Positions 8,836-17,637 are shown, numbered from the stretch's first letter. The stretch is DNA of 64,000 bases from JAAURS01 sp044923475 (GCF_044923475.1 NZ_CP137338.1:4154001-4218000), one strand, 5' to 3'. Numbers and translations: made by a program. The notes: a model not told the origin generated them from the sequence alone.

Positions 8836-9196
8836 GCATATTCTCATCATTGACGATGAACCGGATATCCGAGAGGCAACCCAGGTTTGTCTGGAAGTTT
8901 CTAAGGGATGGAGTGTCACAACTGCCAATTCTAGCAAAGAAGGTCTGGCAATGGCAGCATCCGAACAGCCTGATGCAATTCTTTTGGATGTGATGATGCC
9001 GGACGTGGATGGATTGGCGACGTTTGAGCTGATGCGAGCCAATCCTGAAACGCAACATATTCCAGTCATTTTACTCACAGCAAAAGCTCAACCCGACGAT
9101 CGTCGCCGCTTTATGGAGCTTGAAATTACGGCAGTGATCACTAAACCCTACGATCCGTTAACTTTAGCCGATCAAATCGAAAAAATCTTAAGTTAA
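8828..9196 (+). CDS. rfpC: RfpC, single-domain CheY-like response regulator
   Basis: A 122-residue receiver domain with the acidic pair IIDDEPD, phospho-acceptor Asp in ILLDVMMP (~residue 54), Thr in LLTAKA and Lys in ITKPYD. It has no output domain. It starts at GTG within the last codons of rfpA, an 8-bp overlap that implies coupling. In the described FaRLiP pathway RfpC relays phosphate between RfpA and RfpB. The DNA-binding partner rfpB, often adjacent, is not next to it here; a 221-bp gap leads straight to chlF. Confidence 0.9.
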   Translation: MIKHILIIDDEPDIREATQVCLEVSKGWSVTTANSSKEGLAMAASEQPDAILLDVMMPDVDGLATFELMRANPETQHIPVILLTAKAQPDDRRRFMELEITAVITKPYDPLTLADQIEKILS

Positions 9197-9340
9197 TCCC
9201 TAATGAATACCTAGGGGTGCAAGTGCATACGCAGTTTGTTTACCCAAGTGTGTACTTTTCTGAACGACGGCGGTGTCTTTAGAAGTTCTTTATTTTTTTT
9301 GTTTATTGTCCAGAGAATAGATAACTCAGTCTCTATAGCG

Positions 9341-9406
9341 ATTAACCCGTCACAACCGATCTTGCAATCTCTGCGACGGGTTAATCTATACTTTGCAAGA
9401 AAGGAG
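9341..9406 (+). promoter_or_regulatory. Leader stem-loop and Shine-Dalgarno of chlF
   Basis: A perfect 11-bp inverted repeat, ATTAACCCGTC (9341-9351) and GACGGGTTAAT (9375-9385), with a 23-nt loop lies 33 nt before the chlF start; AAGGAG (9401-9406) follows it. It is placed as a 5' UTR element, or, if transcription starts after it, as a dyad operator. No T-run follows, so it does not look like a terminator. Confidence 0.5.
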
Positions 9407-9417
9407 CTATACCTTTT

Positions 9418-10560
9418 ATGATGACCCAATTCGATCGGGCGATGTTCGATCAGGCGATCGCCAGCGATCAAATTTGCACCGATCGAGTCTCTACAAGGAA
9501 TGCTTTAATTCAGCGTCAGAATCCCCTATCTTGGGAGCGATTTTGCCAATGGGTAACCAGTACCGAAAACCGCTTTTATCTAGGGTGGTTTGGGGTGCTG
9601 ATGATACCCACACTCTCTACAGCAGCGATTGTTTTCGTCATTGCCTTTATTGCTGCCCCTGCGGTAGATATCAACGGCATTGGCACTCACCTGTCTGGAT
9701 CTTTATGGGATGGAAATAGCCTTTTAACCGCTGCGGTGGTTCCCACATCGGCTGCAATTGGACTACATTTTTATCCCATTTGGGATGCGGGTTCTGTCCA
9801 AGAGTGGTTGATCAATGGCGGCCCTTATCAGCTCATCGTGCTGCACTTTGCAATTGGCATCATCTGCTACCAAGATCGAGAGTGGGAGCTGTCCTACCGT
9901 TTGGGCATGCGTCCTTGGATTTCCATGACCTTCACTGCGCCCGTTGCTGCAGCGTTATCCGTTTTAATTATTTACCCGATCGGTCAGGGTGGATTTGCGG
10001 AAGGGATGCCCCTCGGAATTTCCGGTACTTTCCACTTTATGTTTGTGTTTCAGGCAGAACACAACATTCTTATGAGTCCCTTTCACCAGTTGGGGGTTAT
10101 AGGGGTCTTTGGGGGCGCTTTTCTTTGTTCTGTACATGGGTCTTTAGTGACTTCAACACTATTTAAAAAGACAAAGCCCCACGAACCGATTAATGCCGGA
10201 TATAAACTGGGTCAAAAAGAAGAAACTTATAGTTTTAAGGCCACTCAGCGCTATCAACAGAAACTCTTTTGGAAAGGTCTGTTTTTTCCTAGCTCGCGCT
10301 CAGTTCATTTTCTGCTGGCGGCATTGCCCGTGGCAGGCATCTGGTCAGCAGCGCTAGGGGTTGATATTGCGGCCTTTAACTTTGAAAAACTGACCTTTGA
10401 CCCGCCTGTCGTCATTGACAATCCATCAGGCACTATTCCCACGTGGGCCAATGCTGTCCGTAGCGCTAACGCAGGGCTGGCAATGGCGAGCGGACGGGAT
10501 GGCAACCCCTTTCCGCAAATGTTGGAGTTCAGCGATGAACCCGTAAGGGTTACGCGCTAA
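9418..10560 (+). CDS. chlF: ChlF, chlorophyll f synthase (super-rogue D1)
   Basis: A 380-residue D1 homologue with a ~30-residue N-terminal extension. The D1 fold is intact (NRFYLGWFGVLMIP, ELSYRLGMRPW, IYPIGQGGFAEGMPLGI, FQAEHNILMSPFH). It carries the ChlF hallmark QD pair (Q152-D153 in ICYQDREWELSYR) where ordinary D1 has Met-Gly. Water-oxidation ligands are altered: the Asp170 position is Glu (FAEGMP), and the C-terminal His-Glu...Asp...Ala ligand tail is replaced by GRDGNPFPQMLEF. The TyrZ-equivalent Tyr is kept. The enzyme photo-oxidises Chl a to Chl f in far-red light. The start may be ATG 9418 or 9421. Confidence 0.95.
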   Translation: MMTQFDRAMFDQAIASDQICTDRVSTRNALIQRQNPLSWERFCQWVTSTENRFYLGWFGVLMIPTLSTAAIVFVIAFIAAPAVDINGIGTHLSGSLWDGNSLLTAAVVPTSAAIGLHFYPIWDAGSVQEWLINGGPYQLIVLHFAIGIICYQDREWELSYRLGMRPWISMTFTAPVAAALSVLIIYPIGQGGFAEGMPLGISGTFHFMFVFQAEHNILMSPFHQLGVIGVFGGAFLCSVHGSLVTSTLFKKTKPHEPINAGYKLGQKEETYSFKATQRYQQKLFWKGLFFPSSRSVHFLLAALPVAGIWSAALGVDIAAFNFEKLTFDPPVVIDNPSGTIPTWANAVRSANAGLAMASGRDGNPFPQMLEFSDEPVRVTR

Positions 10561-10637
10561 CCCAAAGATTTACCCAAAGATTTTTTATTCACCTAGACCG
10601 TATATCTCTCATACCTAAAAAAAGAGGAGAGTCTCCC

Positions 10638-12983
10638 ATGACAAAAAGTCCTCCAGAGCAGAGGGCGAGGGTCACTGTCGATCGAAGTCCAGTCCCCACT
10701 TCTTTTGAGAAATGGGCATTGCCGGGACACTTTGACCGATTGCTGGCGAAGGGCCCTAAAACCACCACCTGGATTTGGAACCTCCACGCCAATGCCCACG
10801 ATTTCGATACCCATACCAGCGATTTACAGGACATTTCTCGCAAGATTTTTTCAGCTCACTTTGGGCATCTTGCGGTAGTCTTTATTTGGCTGAGCGGCAT
10901 GTACTTCCACGGCGCTCGCTTTTCGAATTATTCGTCTTGGATGGCGGATCCGATCCATATTAAGCCCAGCGCTCAGGTAGTTTGGCCCATTGTGGGGCAA
11001 GATATCCTGAATGGCGATATGGGCGGTGGTTTCCATGGCATTCAGATTACGTCTGGTTTATTCCAGATGTGGCGGGCCGCAGGTATAACCAATGAGTATC
11101 AGCTTTACTGCACGGCCATTGGTGGCTTGGTGATGGCAGCTTTGATGCTGTTTGCTGGCTGGTTTCACTACCATATCAGCGCGCCCAAGCTAGAGTGGTT
11201 CCGCAATTGGGAATCCATGATGAATCACCACCTGGCTGGGCTGCTAGGCTGCGGTTCCCTCGGCTGGGCGGGACACCAGATCCATGTGGCACTTCCCACC
11301 AACGAACTGTTGGATCGAGGGGTTGCCCTGAAGGATATTCCATTACCCCACGAGTTCATTCTGAATAAGGCGCTGATGCCGGAAATATATCCGAGCTTTG
11401 CGCAGGGATTAACGCCGTTCTTTACGCTGAATTGGGGCGCTTACGCCGATTTCTTGACCTTCAAGGGGGGATTGAACCCAGTCACGGGTGGGCTTTGGCT
11501 CACGGATACGGCCCACCATCACTTGGCGATCGCCGTAATTTTCATTATTGCGGGGCACTTCTACCGTACCAACTGGGGTATTGGTCACGACTTCAAGGAA
11601 ATGCTGGAAGATGCCAGAGCACCCAAAATGCTCCCATTCCTGAACTTTATTGGCCCCGTAGGACATGGTGGTTTGGAGAAGATTTTTGAAACCTCCTGGC
11701 ACGCCAATCTATCCATTCACTTGGTGCAGTTTGGCACGGCCAGTCTGCTGGTGGCCCACCATATGTATGCGATGCCACCCTATCCTTATCTGGCGACAGA
11801 CTACGCCACAGTCACGTCCTTATTTACCCATCACGTCTGGATTGCAGGCTTCTGTATTGTGGGGGGTGCGGCCCACGCCGCTATCTTCATGGTGCGGGAC
11901 TACAACCCAGCAGATCACGTCAACAATATTCTAGATCGCACCATTCGGCACCGAGATGCCATTATTTCCCACTTGGCTTGGGTCTGTCAGTTCTTGGGCT
12001 TCCATAGCTTTGCGATGTACTGCCACAACGACACCATGCGAGCTTTTGGGCGACCTCAGGATATGTTTTCCGATACGGGTATTCAGCTTCAGCCCATTTT
12101 CGCCCAGTGGATTCAGCATATTCAGACCGCTGCAGTGGGGGCGACTCAAGCGGCTCAACCCTTGGGCGATGTCTTTGGCGGGTTGCGCAATATCGAACTT
12201 GGGGGATTAGGGATGACGGCTCCGGGGCTGAGCGCGCCCGTCAGTTATGCCTGGGGGGGTGGTATTGTTGCTGTCGGTGGAAAGATTGCTATGATGCCCA
12301 TTCCGTTGGGAACGGCGGACTTTCTGATTCACCATATTCATGCCTTTACCATCCACGTCACCGTTTTGGTGCTCCTGAAGGGAGTCTTGTACGCCCGCAG
12401 TTCTCGGTTAATTCCAGACAAGGGCAGTCTGGGTTTCCGATTCCCCTGCGATGGGCCGGGACGGGGCGGGACTTGCCAGGTATCCTCCTGGGATCATGTC
12501 TTCTTGGGGCTGTTCTGGATGTATAACTCCCTATCGATGGTAATCTTCCACTTCTTTTGGAAAATGCAGTCGGATGTGTGGGGCACGCTCAATCCAGATG
12601 GCACCATTACTCACATTACGGGCGGTAACTTTGCCCTGAGTTCAATTACCAATAACGGTTGGCTGCGAGACTTTTTGTGGGTGCAGTCAAGTCAGACGAT
12701 CTTCTCCTACGGTTCTTCCGGTTCGGCCTACGGCCTGCTGTTCCTAGGCGGACACTTTGTGTTTGGATTCAGCCTGATGTTCTTATTTAGCGGTCGGGGC
12801 TATTGGCAAGAGCTGATCGAGTCCATTCTTTGGGCCCATAACAAGCTGGGCATTACGCCCGCAATTCAGCCCCGCGCCCTCAGCATCATTCAAGGTCGAG
12901 CAGTGGGAGTAGCGCACTACCTCCTCGGCGGAATTGTTACAACTTGGGCATTCTTCCTAGGACGCATGGCCTCCATTGGGTAG
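10638..12983 (+). CDS. psaA2: Photosystem I P700 apoprotein A1, far-red paralogue
   Basis: Full-length PsaA of 781 residues with eleven transmembrane helices. The FX iron-sulfur ligand loop FPCDGPGRGGTCQVSSWDH supplies two Cys. Conserved blocks such as SAHFGHLAVVFIWLSGMYFHGA and LAIAVIFIIAGHFYRTNWGIGH are present. GAGGAGAG lies 6-13 nt before the ATG. It is 77 bp downstream of chlF and is followed by a stem-loop before psaB2. The far-red isoform is inferred from context. Confidence 0.95.
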   Translation: MTKSPPEQRARVTVDRSPVPTSFEKWALPGHFDRLLAKGPKTTTWIWNLHANAHDFDTHTSDLQDISRKIFSAHFGHLAVVFIWLSGMYFHGARFSNYSSWMADPIHIKPSAQVVWPIVGQDILNGDMGGGFHGIQITSGLFQMWRAAGITNEYQLYCTAIGGLVMAALMLFAGWFHYHISAPKLEWFRNWESMMNHHLAGLLGCGSLGWAGHQIHVALPTNELLDRGVALKDIPLPHEFILNKALMPEIYPSFAQGLTPFFTLNWGAYADFLTFKGGLNPVTGGLWLTDTAHHHLAIAVIFIIAGHFYRTNWGIGHDFKEMLEDARAPKMLPFLNFIGPVGHGGLEKIFETSWHANLSIHLVQFGTASLLVAHHMYAMPPYPYLATDYATVTSLFTHHVWIAGFCIVGGAAHAAIFMVRDYNPADHVNNILDRTIRHRDAIISHLAWVCQFLGFHSFAMYCHNDTMRAFGRPQDMFSDTGIQLQPIFAQWIQHIQTAAVGATQAAQPLGDVFGGLRNIELGGLGMTAPGLSAPVSYAWGGGIVAVGGKIAMMPIPLGTADFLIHHIHAFTIHVTVLVLLKGVLYARSSRLIPDKGSLGFRFPCDGPGRGGTCQVSSWDHVFLGLFWMYNSLSMVIFHFFWKMQSDVWGTLNPDGTITHITGGNFALSSITNNGWLRDFLWVQSSQTIFSYGSSGSAYGLLFLGGHFVFGFSLMFLFSGRGYWQELIESILWAHNKLGITPAIQPRALSIIQGRAVGVAHYLLGGIVTTWAFFLGRMASIG

Positions 12984-12984
12984 G

Positions 12985-13019
12985 GGGCGATAGGGAATCG
13001 TCTTGATTCTCCATCGCCC
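12985..13019 (+). promoter_or_regulatory. Intercistronic stem-loop between psaA2 and psaB2
   Basis: GGGCGATAGGGAATC (12985-12999) pairs with GATTCTCCATCGCCC (13005-13019), 13 of 15 positions, loop 5 nt. It starts one base after the psaA2 stop and ends 35 nt before psaB2. There is no good T-run, so it is more likely an mRNA-processing or stability hairpin than a full terminator. Confidence 0.5.
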
Positions 13020-13054
13020 ATTTTCACTAAGTTCACCACAACTGATTGAAAACT

Positions 13055-15289
13055 ATGGCGACAACAAAATTTCCTAAGTTCAGCCAGGATTTGCAGCAAG
13101 ACCCGACCACGCGGCGGCTCTTCTATGCGATCGCCACTGCCCACGACTTTGAAAGCCATGACGGCATGACCGAGGAAAACCTTTACCAAAAGATTTTTTC
13201 CTCTCACTTTGGTCATCTCGCCATTATCTTTCTGTGGGCATCGGGTTTGCTGTTCCACGTAGCCTGGCAAGGTAACTTCGAGCAATGGATTCAAGATCCG
13301 TTGAATATCCGTCCAATTGCCCATGCCGTCTGGGATGCCCAGTTCGGGCCAGGGGCAATTCAGGCTTATACCCAATCTACTGCCCATAACCCGGTAGATA
13401 TCTGCTACTCCGGTGTCTATCACTGGTGGTACACCATTGGCTTGCGCACAAATAACGAACTGTTTGTCGGGGCGCTCTTTTTGCTCCTGCTCGCTTCGGT
13501 TTGTCTCTATGCAGGTCGGTTACACCTTCAGCCTAAATTTCGACCAACCCTAAGCTGGTTCAAAAACGCAGAATCGCGGCTGAACCATCACTTGGCTGGG
13601 CTGTTTGGCGTCAGCTCTCTGGCATGGGCAGGGCACCTCATCCACGTTGCGATTCCCGAATCTCGCGGGCGGCATGTGGGCTGGGATAACTTCCTGCAAT
13701 CGCCCCCCCATCCTGCGGGTTTGGTGCCGTTTTTTACAGGCAACTGGGGCGTTTACGCTCAAAACCCTGATGCGCCAACGCATCTTTTTAACACTTCCCA
13801 AGGAGCAGGCACCTCAATTCTAACGTTTTTGGGGGGCTTCCACCCTCAAACGCAATCCCTGTGGCTGACGGACATGGCCCATCACCATCTGGCGATCGCC
13901 GTTCTGTTCATCGTAGCGGGACACATGTACCGTACCAACTGGGGGATTGGGCACAACATTAAAGAAATGCTGGAAGCCCTGCAAGGCCCAGGGCCTAAAG
14001 GGTTCTTCATTGCCCCCAACACCGGGCGCGGCCATCAGGGAATTTACGACACCTACAACGAGTCGCTGCACTTCCAGTTGGGCTGGCACCTTGCTGCTTT
14101 AGGCGTCATCACCTCTTTGGTGGCACAGCATATGTACGCGATGCCGCCCTATGCCTTTATCTCTAAAGACTTCACCACAATGTCGGCGCTGTATACCCAC
14201 CACCAGTACATTGCGGGATTTTTGATGGTGGGAGCCTTTGCCCATGGTGCCATTTTTATGGTTCGAGACTACGATCCTGTGAGCAATCAGGACAACGTTC
14301 TCGCTAGGGTGCTGGCCCATAAAGAAGCGATTATTTCCCATCTGAGCTGGGTGTCGATGTTCTTGGGTTTCCATACTTTGGGGATCTACGTCCACAACGA
14401 CTGTGAGGTCGCCTTTGGCGCGCCGGAAAAGCAAATCTTAATTGAGCCCGTGTTTGCTCAATGGATCCAAGCGACCCACGGCAAAGCGCTCTACGGCATC
14501 AGTACGCTGCTCTCCAATCCTGATAGTGTGGCCTCAACCGCATGGCCGAATCACGCCAATATCTGGTTGCCGGGCTGGCTGGATGCCATTAACTCCGGTA
14601 CCAACTCGCTATTTCTGACCATTGGTCCAGGAGATCTACTGGTGCACCATGCGATCGCCCTCGGACTCCATGTCACCACCCTAATTCTGGTCAAAAGCGC
14701 CTTGGATGCCAGAGGTTCCAAGTTGATGCCCGACAAAAAGGACTTCGGCTATGCTTTCCCTTGCGATGGGCCGGGTCGAGGCGGCACCTGCGATATTTCC
14801 GCCTGGGATGGGTTCTATCTCGCCATGTTTTGGATGCTCAACACCCTAGGCTGGATTACCTTCTACTGGCACTGGAAACACCTTGCCGTCTGGTCTGGCA
14901 ACGTTGCCTCGTTTAACCAGGGTTCCACTTACCTGATGGGCTGGTTCCGAGACTACCTCTGGCAGTATTCCGGCCCCTTAGTGAATGGGTACAACCCCAA
15001 CGGCACCAGTGGCTTAGCGGTGTGGGCTTGGATGTTCCTGTTCGGGCATTTGGCTTGGGCAGTGAGCTTCATGTTCCTGATTACTTGGCGAGGCTACTGG
15101 CAAGAACTCATCGAGACGCTGATGTGGGCTCATGAAAACACGCCGCTCTCCTTCGGCTATCCCAAAGACAAGCCCGTAGCGCTCTCCATCGTTCAGGCGC
15201 GATTGGTAGGGCTAACCCATTTTACTGTGGGGTATGTCGCGACCTATGGAGCCTTCTTGATTGGGGCAACGGCCAGTAAGTTCGGTTGA
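13055..15289 (+). CDS. psaB2: Photosystem I P700 apoprotein A2, far-red paralogue
   Basis: PsaB of 744 residues. ATG 13055 (MATTKFPKFSQDL) is chosen over an in-frame TTG 9 nt upstream because PsaB proteins begin this way. The second half of the FX site is present: FPCDGPGRGGTCDISAWD. Antenna and reaction-centre helices follow the family (FSSHFGHLAIIFLWASGLLFHVAW begins residue ~50). It forms the PSI heterodimer with PsaA2. Two hairpins separate it from psaL2. Confidence 0.95.
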   Translation: MATTKFPKFSQDLQQDPTTRRLFYAIATAHDFESHDGMTEENLYQKIFSSHFGHLAIIFLWASGLLFHVAWQGNFEQWIQDPLNIRPIAHAVWDAQFGPGAIQAYTQSTAHNPVDICYSGVYHWWYTIGLRTNNELFVGALFLLLLASVCLYAGRLHLQPKFRPTLSWFKNAESRLNHHLAGLFGVSSLAWAGHLIHVAIPESRGRHVGWDNFLQSPPHPAGLVPFFTGNWGVYAQNPDAPTHLFNTSQGAGTSILTFLGGFHPQTQSLWLTDMAHHHLAIAVLFIVAGHMYRTNWGIGHNIKEMLEALQGPGPKGFFIAPNTGRGHQGIYDTYNESLHFQLGWHLAALGVITSLVAQHMYAMPPYAFISKDFTTMSALYTHHQYIAGFLMVGAFAHGAIFMVRDYDPVSNQDNVLARVLAHKEAIISHLSWVSMFLGFHTLGIYVHNDCEVAFGAPEKQILIEPVFAQWIQATHGKALYGISTLLSNPDSVASTAWPNHANIWLPGWLDAINSGTNSLFLTIGPGDLLVHHAIALGLHVTTLILVKSALDARGSKLMPDKKDFGYAFPCDGPGRGGTCDISAWDGFYLAMFWMLNTLGWITFYWHWKHLAVWSGNVASFNQGSTYLMGWFRDYLWQYSGPLVNGYNPNGTSGLAVWAWMFLFGHLAWAVSFMFLITWRGYWQELIETLMWAHENTPLSFGYPKDKPVALSIVQARLVGLTHFTVGYVATYGAFLIGATASKFG

Positions 15290-15299
15290 TTTTTGATAA

Positions 15300-15333
15300 G
15301 CAAAAGGAGCGTACTCTCCTACACTCCTTTTGC
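15300..15333 (+). terminator. Hairpin after psaB2
   Basis: GCAAAAGGAG (15300-15309) and CTCCTTTTGC (15324-15333) form a perfect 10-bp stem with a 14-nt loop just after psaB2. The following bases are CATTACA, so termination strength is doubtful. Confidence 0.5.
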
Positions 15334-15376
15334 CATTACAAGCTTGAGACACTACTCTCCTCTCGTCTCATGAAGT

Positions 15377-15408
15377 CCTGGTCTCTGGGCTAAGTGACCA
15401 GGGCTTTT
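15377..15408 (+). terminator. Second hairpin with T-run before psaL2
   Basis: CCTGGTC (15377-15383) pairs with GACCAGG (15396-15402), followed by GCTTTT. It resembles a weak intrinsic terminator that would lower psaL-I-F-J expression relative to psaAB. Confidence 0.5.
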
Positions 15409-15438
15409 CCCATCATTTTAATTCAGCAAGGTAAAAAA

Positions 15439-16008
15439 ATGACGGCAACTCACGAACTAGAACCGAGCGCGGTTGAGTACGAAGATACCTGGGTCAAGCC
15501 CTATCGGGGCGATCCGTGGCTCGGCAATCTCTCTACGCCGATTAATAACTCGCCGCTCGTCAGAGCCTACATCCAAAATCTGCCAGCCTACCGCAAAGGG
15601 CTACCCCCCTTTATGAGAGGTTTAGAAATTGGCATGGCCCACGGCTACTTTCTCGTTGGGCCAGAAGTCGTCGTCGGCCCGCTGCGAGAAACAGCCCACG
15701 GCGCTAACCTAAGCGGCCTCATCACGGCGATTTACATCACCGCCTCTGCCTGCTTAGGAATTTCTATTTTTGCTCTGGCAACCTTTCAGGGCAATCCCAG
15801 GGGTACCTATAACTCTCACTCCCAAGATGCCTTGAGGCCCCTCCGCAAAAAAGAAGACTGGTTTCAACTTTGTGGCGGTGTCTTTCTAGGATCGATGGGC
15901 GGGGCTATCTTTGCATTTTTGCTACTAGAAAACTTTAGCGATCTTGATGCCATTTTGCGTGGCGCAGTCAATATTAGCCAGAGCTTGCCAAGTTGGCTGT
16001 TTGGGTGA
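15439..16008 (+). CDS. psaL2: Photosystem I subunit XI PsaL, far-red paralogue
   Basis: A 189-residue PsaL starting at ATG 15439 (MTATHELEPS); an in-frame upstream extension to 15394 lacks family similarity. Family blocks include YRGDPWLGNLSTPIN, LPAYRKGLPPFMRGLEIGMAHGY (split around residues 50-75) and two or three membrane helices. PsaL governs PSI trimer or tetramer contacts, so a far-red paralogue may change oligomer state. It heads the psaL-psaI-psaF-psaJ block. Confidence 0.92.
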   Translation: MTATHELEPSAVEYEDTWVKPYRGDPWLGNLSTPINNSPLVRAYIQNLPAYRKGLPPFMRGLEIGMAHGYFLVGPEVVVGPLRETAHGANLSGLITAIYITASACLGISIFALATFQGNPRGTYNSHSQDALRPLRKKEDWFQLCGGVFLGSMGGAIFAFLLLENFSDLDAILRGAVNISQSLPSWLFG

Positions 16009-16058
16009 TTCCCGCCAGCCGCCGCGACCCCATTCAAAATTTAATTGGAGTGTTCGTT

Positions 16059-16211
16059 ATGGTAACAGACCTAACCCAGCTCACCGGAGAGTATGCAGCT
16101 TCCTGGCTCCCTTGGATCCTGATTCCTCTGGTATTTTACATTCTTCCGTTCCCTATCATTGCGCTTGTCTTTCTCTGGATAGAGAAAGAGGCGATGGAGG
16201 AAGAAAATTAG
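16059..16211 (+). CDS. psaI2: Photosystem I subunit VIII PsaI, far-red paralogue
   Basis: A 50-residue single-helix protein. TGEYAASWLPWILIPLVFYI matches the PsaI pattern (YAASxLPWILIP). I choose ATG 16059, preceded by GGAG (16047-16050), rather than the long in-frame extension that overlaps psaL2. It lies beside PsaL in the PSI periphery. Confidence 0.88.
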   Translation: MVTDLTQLTGEYAASWLPWILIPLVFYILPFPIIALVFLWIEKEAMEEEN

Positions 16212-16245
16212 ACCCGTAAAAATCCTATTTTGAGGAAAACATGCG

Positions 16246-16740
16246 ATGCGACCATCTATCTCCCGCTTTTGGTTATTTGCGATAAGTTTGGCAATTGCCC
16301 TTTATCTTGCCCACCCTGCCCACGCAGCCAATCTAAATCTTGTTCCTTGCAGCGAATCAGCGGCATTTCAACAGCGTCAGAACAGCGCTCCAGAAGGCTA
16401 CTACTACACCAAACCCTTTGAAGTTTATTCATCTGAACTGCTGTGTGGCGAAGATGGACTCCCGCACTTACCATTGGATCGTTTAGATCGAGCCGTGGAT
16501 GTCGCGATCCCAATCGCATTATTTCTGTACGTTGCTGGATTTATTGGCTGGTCTGGTCGAGCTTACCTTCAGGCTGCCAGTAAATCAGAGAACCCAGCAG
16601 AAAAAGAGATTTTTATTGATTTGCCCTTAGCGCTTCAGTCTTTCATTCAAGGATTGCTCTGGCCTCTACTTGCACTACAACAACTCCTAAGCGGTAAGTT
16701 GACGGTTAAAGAAAGCGAAATTACTGTGTCGCCGCGCTAA
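16246..16740 (+). CDS. psaF2: Photosystem I subunit III PsaF, far-red paralogue
   Basis: A 164-residue PsaF with an N-terminal signal peptide (hydrophobic core LFAISLAIALYL, likely cleavage after AHPAHA, residue ~27). The lumenal domain has paired Cys (LVPCSES... ELLCGEDG), followed by a membrane helix (IPIALFLYVAGFIGWSGRAYL) and a C-terminal segment. PsaF is a docking and antenna-contact subunit. TGAGGA lies 10-15 nt upstream. It sits 34 nt after psaI2 and 39 nt before psaJ2. Confidence 0.92.
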   Translation: MRPSISRFWLFAISLAIALYLAHPAHAANLNLVPCSESAAFQQRQNSAPEGYYYTKPFEVYSSELLCGEDGLPHLPLDRLDRAVDVAIPIALFLYVAGFIGWSGRAYLQAASKSENPAEKEIFIDLPLALQSFIQGLLWPLLALQQLLSGKLTVKESEITVSPR

Positions 16741-16779
16741 GCTGCCTATTTTATTCAAAAAACTCCCGGAGTCTTACTC

Positions 16780-16920
16780 ATGCAGTACTTTCTGAAATAT
16801 CTGACCAGCGCTCCAATCATGGCGGCACTAACAATGGCCATCCTTGCGGGGGTCCTCATTGAGCTGAACCTCTTTTTCCCAGGGTTGCAGTACGGTACTT
16901 ATTTTCACTCAGTTCCGTAA
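16780..16920 (+). CDS. psaJ2: Photosystem I subunit IX PsaJ, far-red paralogue
   Basis: A 46-codon gene. The product begins MQYFLKYLTSAPIMAALTMA and continues with a single membrane helix and LNLFFPGLQYGTYFHSVP, matching the PsaJ pattern (short N terminus, LSTAPV-like motif, ELNRFFPD-like motif). It follows psaF2, the usual psaF-psaJ order, and is the last recognised gene of the far-red cluster. Confidence 0.88.
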   Translation: MQYFLKYLTSAPIMAALTMAILAGVLIELNLFFPGLQYGTYFHSVP

Positions 16921-16998
16921 TCTAATTTTAATCAGATGGGATAGTGGCACAATATTGGGGTCGAGTTCGAAGCATCCCTTTATGGTTCGGAGGTTCCC

Positions 16999-17475
16999 AT
17001 CCGCATCCTTGGTTTAGACCCTGGCTTAGCTTCCCTGGGATATGGGGCGATCGCCCTTTCCCAATCCGCACCCGATCGAACGCCAGAGTTGATCGATTTT
17101 GGCATCATTCAAACGCCAGCCAAAACGCCCATCGGAGATCGGCTTTGCACGATTTGTGCGGACTTGGCTACCGTCATCGATCGAGTTCAGCCCGACCTCG
17201 TGGCGTTAGAAAAGCTGTTTTTTTACCGAATGGGTAACATTATTTTGGTTGCCCAAGCCCGTGGTGTCGTTGCCTTGGTGATTGCCCAGCACAAGCTGCC
17301 CCTGATAGAATTCACGCCCGCGCAGATCAAGCAGGCACTGACGGGCTATGGCAATGCTGACAAAACTGCCGTGCAAGAGGCGGTGGCAAGGGAACTAAAC
17401 CTAAAGGCCATCCCAAAACCCGATGATGCTGCCGATGCTTTAGCCGTGGCTTTAACAGCGCGATTGCAGCTTTAA
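16999..17475 (+). CDS. ruvC: Holliday-junction resolvase RuvC with ATC at the expected start position
   Basis: The frame encodes RILGLDPGLASLGYG (first catalytic Asp), ALEKLFFYRMGN (catalytic Glu) and KPDDAADALAVAL (C-terminal acidic residues), all as in RuvC, and ends at the usual length (~158 residues). No ATG, GTG or TTG exists between the in-frame stop at 16942 and the first catalytic motif. GGAGG (16989-16993) sits 5 nt before ATC 16999, exactly where RuvC proteins start as MRILGxDPG. Either a non-canonical ATC start is used or the start codon is mutated (or a sequencing error). The next in-frame start, TTG 17089, would delete the first active-site Asp. Confidence 0.8.
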   Translation: MRILGLDPGLASLGYGAIALSQSAPDRTPELIDFGIIQTPAKTPIGDRLCTICADLATVIDRVQPDLVALEKLFFYRMGNIILVAQARGVVALVIAQHKLPLIEFTPAQIKQALTGYGNADKTAVQEAVARELNLKAIPKPDDAADALAVALTARLQL

Positions 17476-17637
17476 CTGCGCTCGCAATATTTTTTTGCCA
17501 AAATAAAACCTAAAAAAGAACCAACGGCGTTCGAGATGGGCATCATGAGGTAGTTGATAAGCCATTTCACCCCTAGCTTTGATGCGACGCAGTGTTGGTT
17601 CGTTCGTTTGGCTATTGTCAGCCTAGCGAATTAATGA

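Noticed and set aside
12107..12526. 139-codon ORF overlapping psaA2 in another frame
   Set aside because: Shadow of a highly conserved gene; no independent signals.
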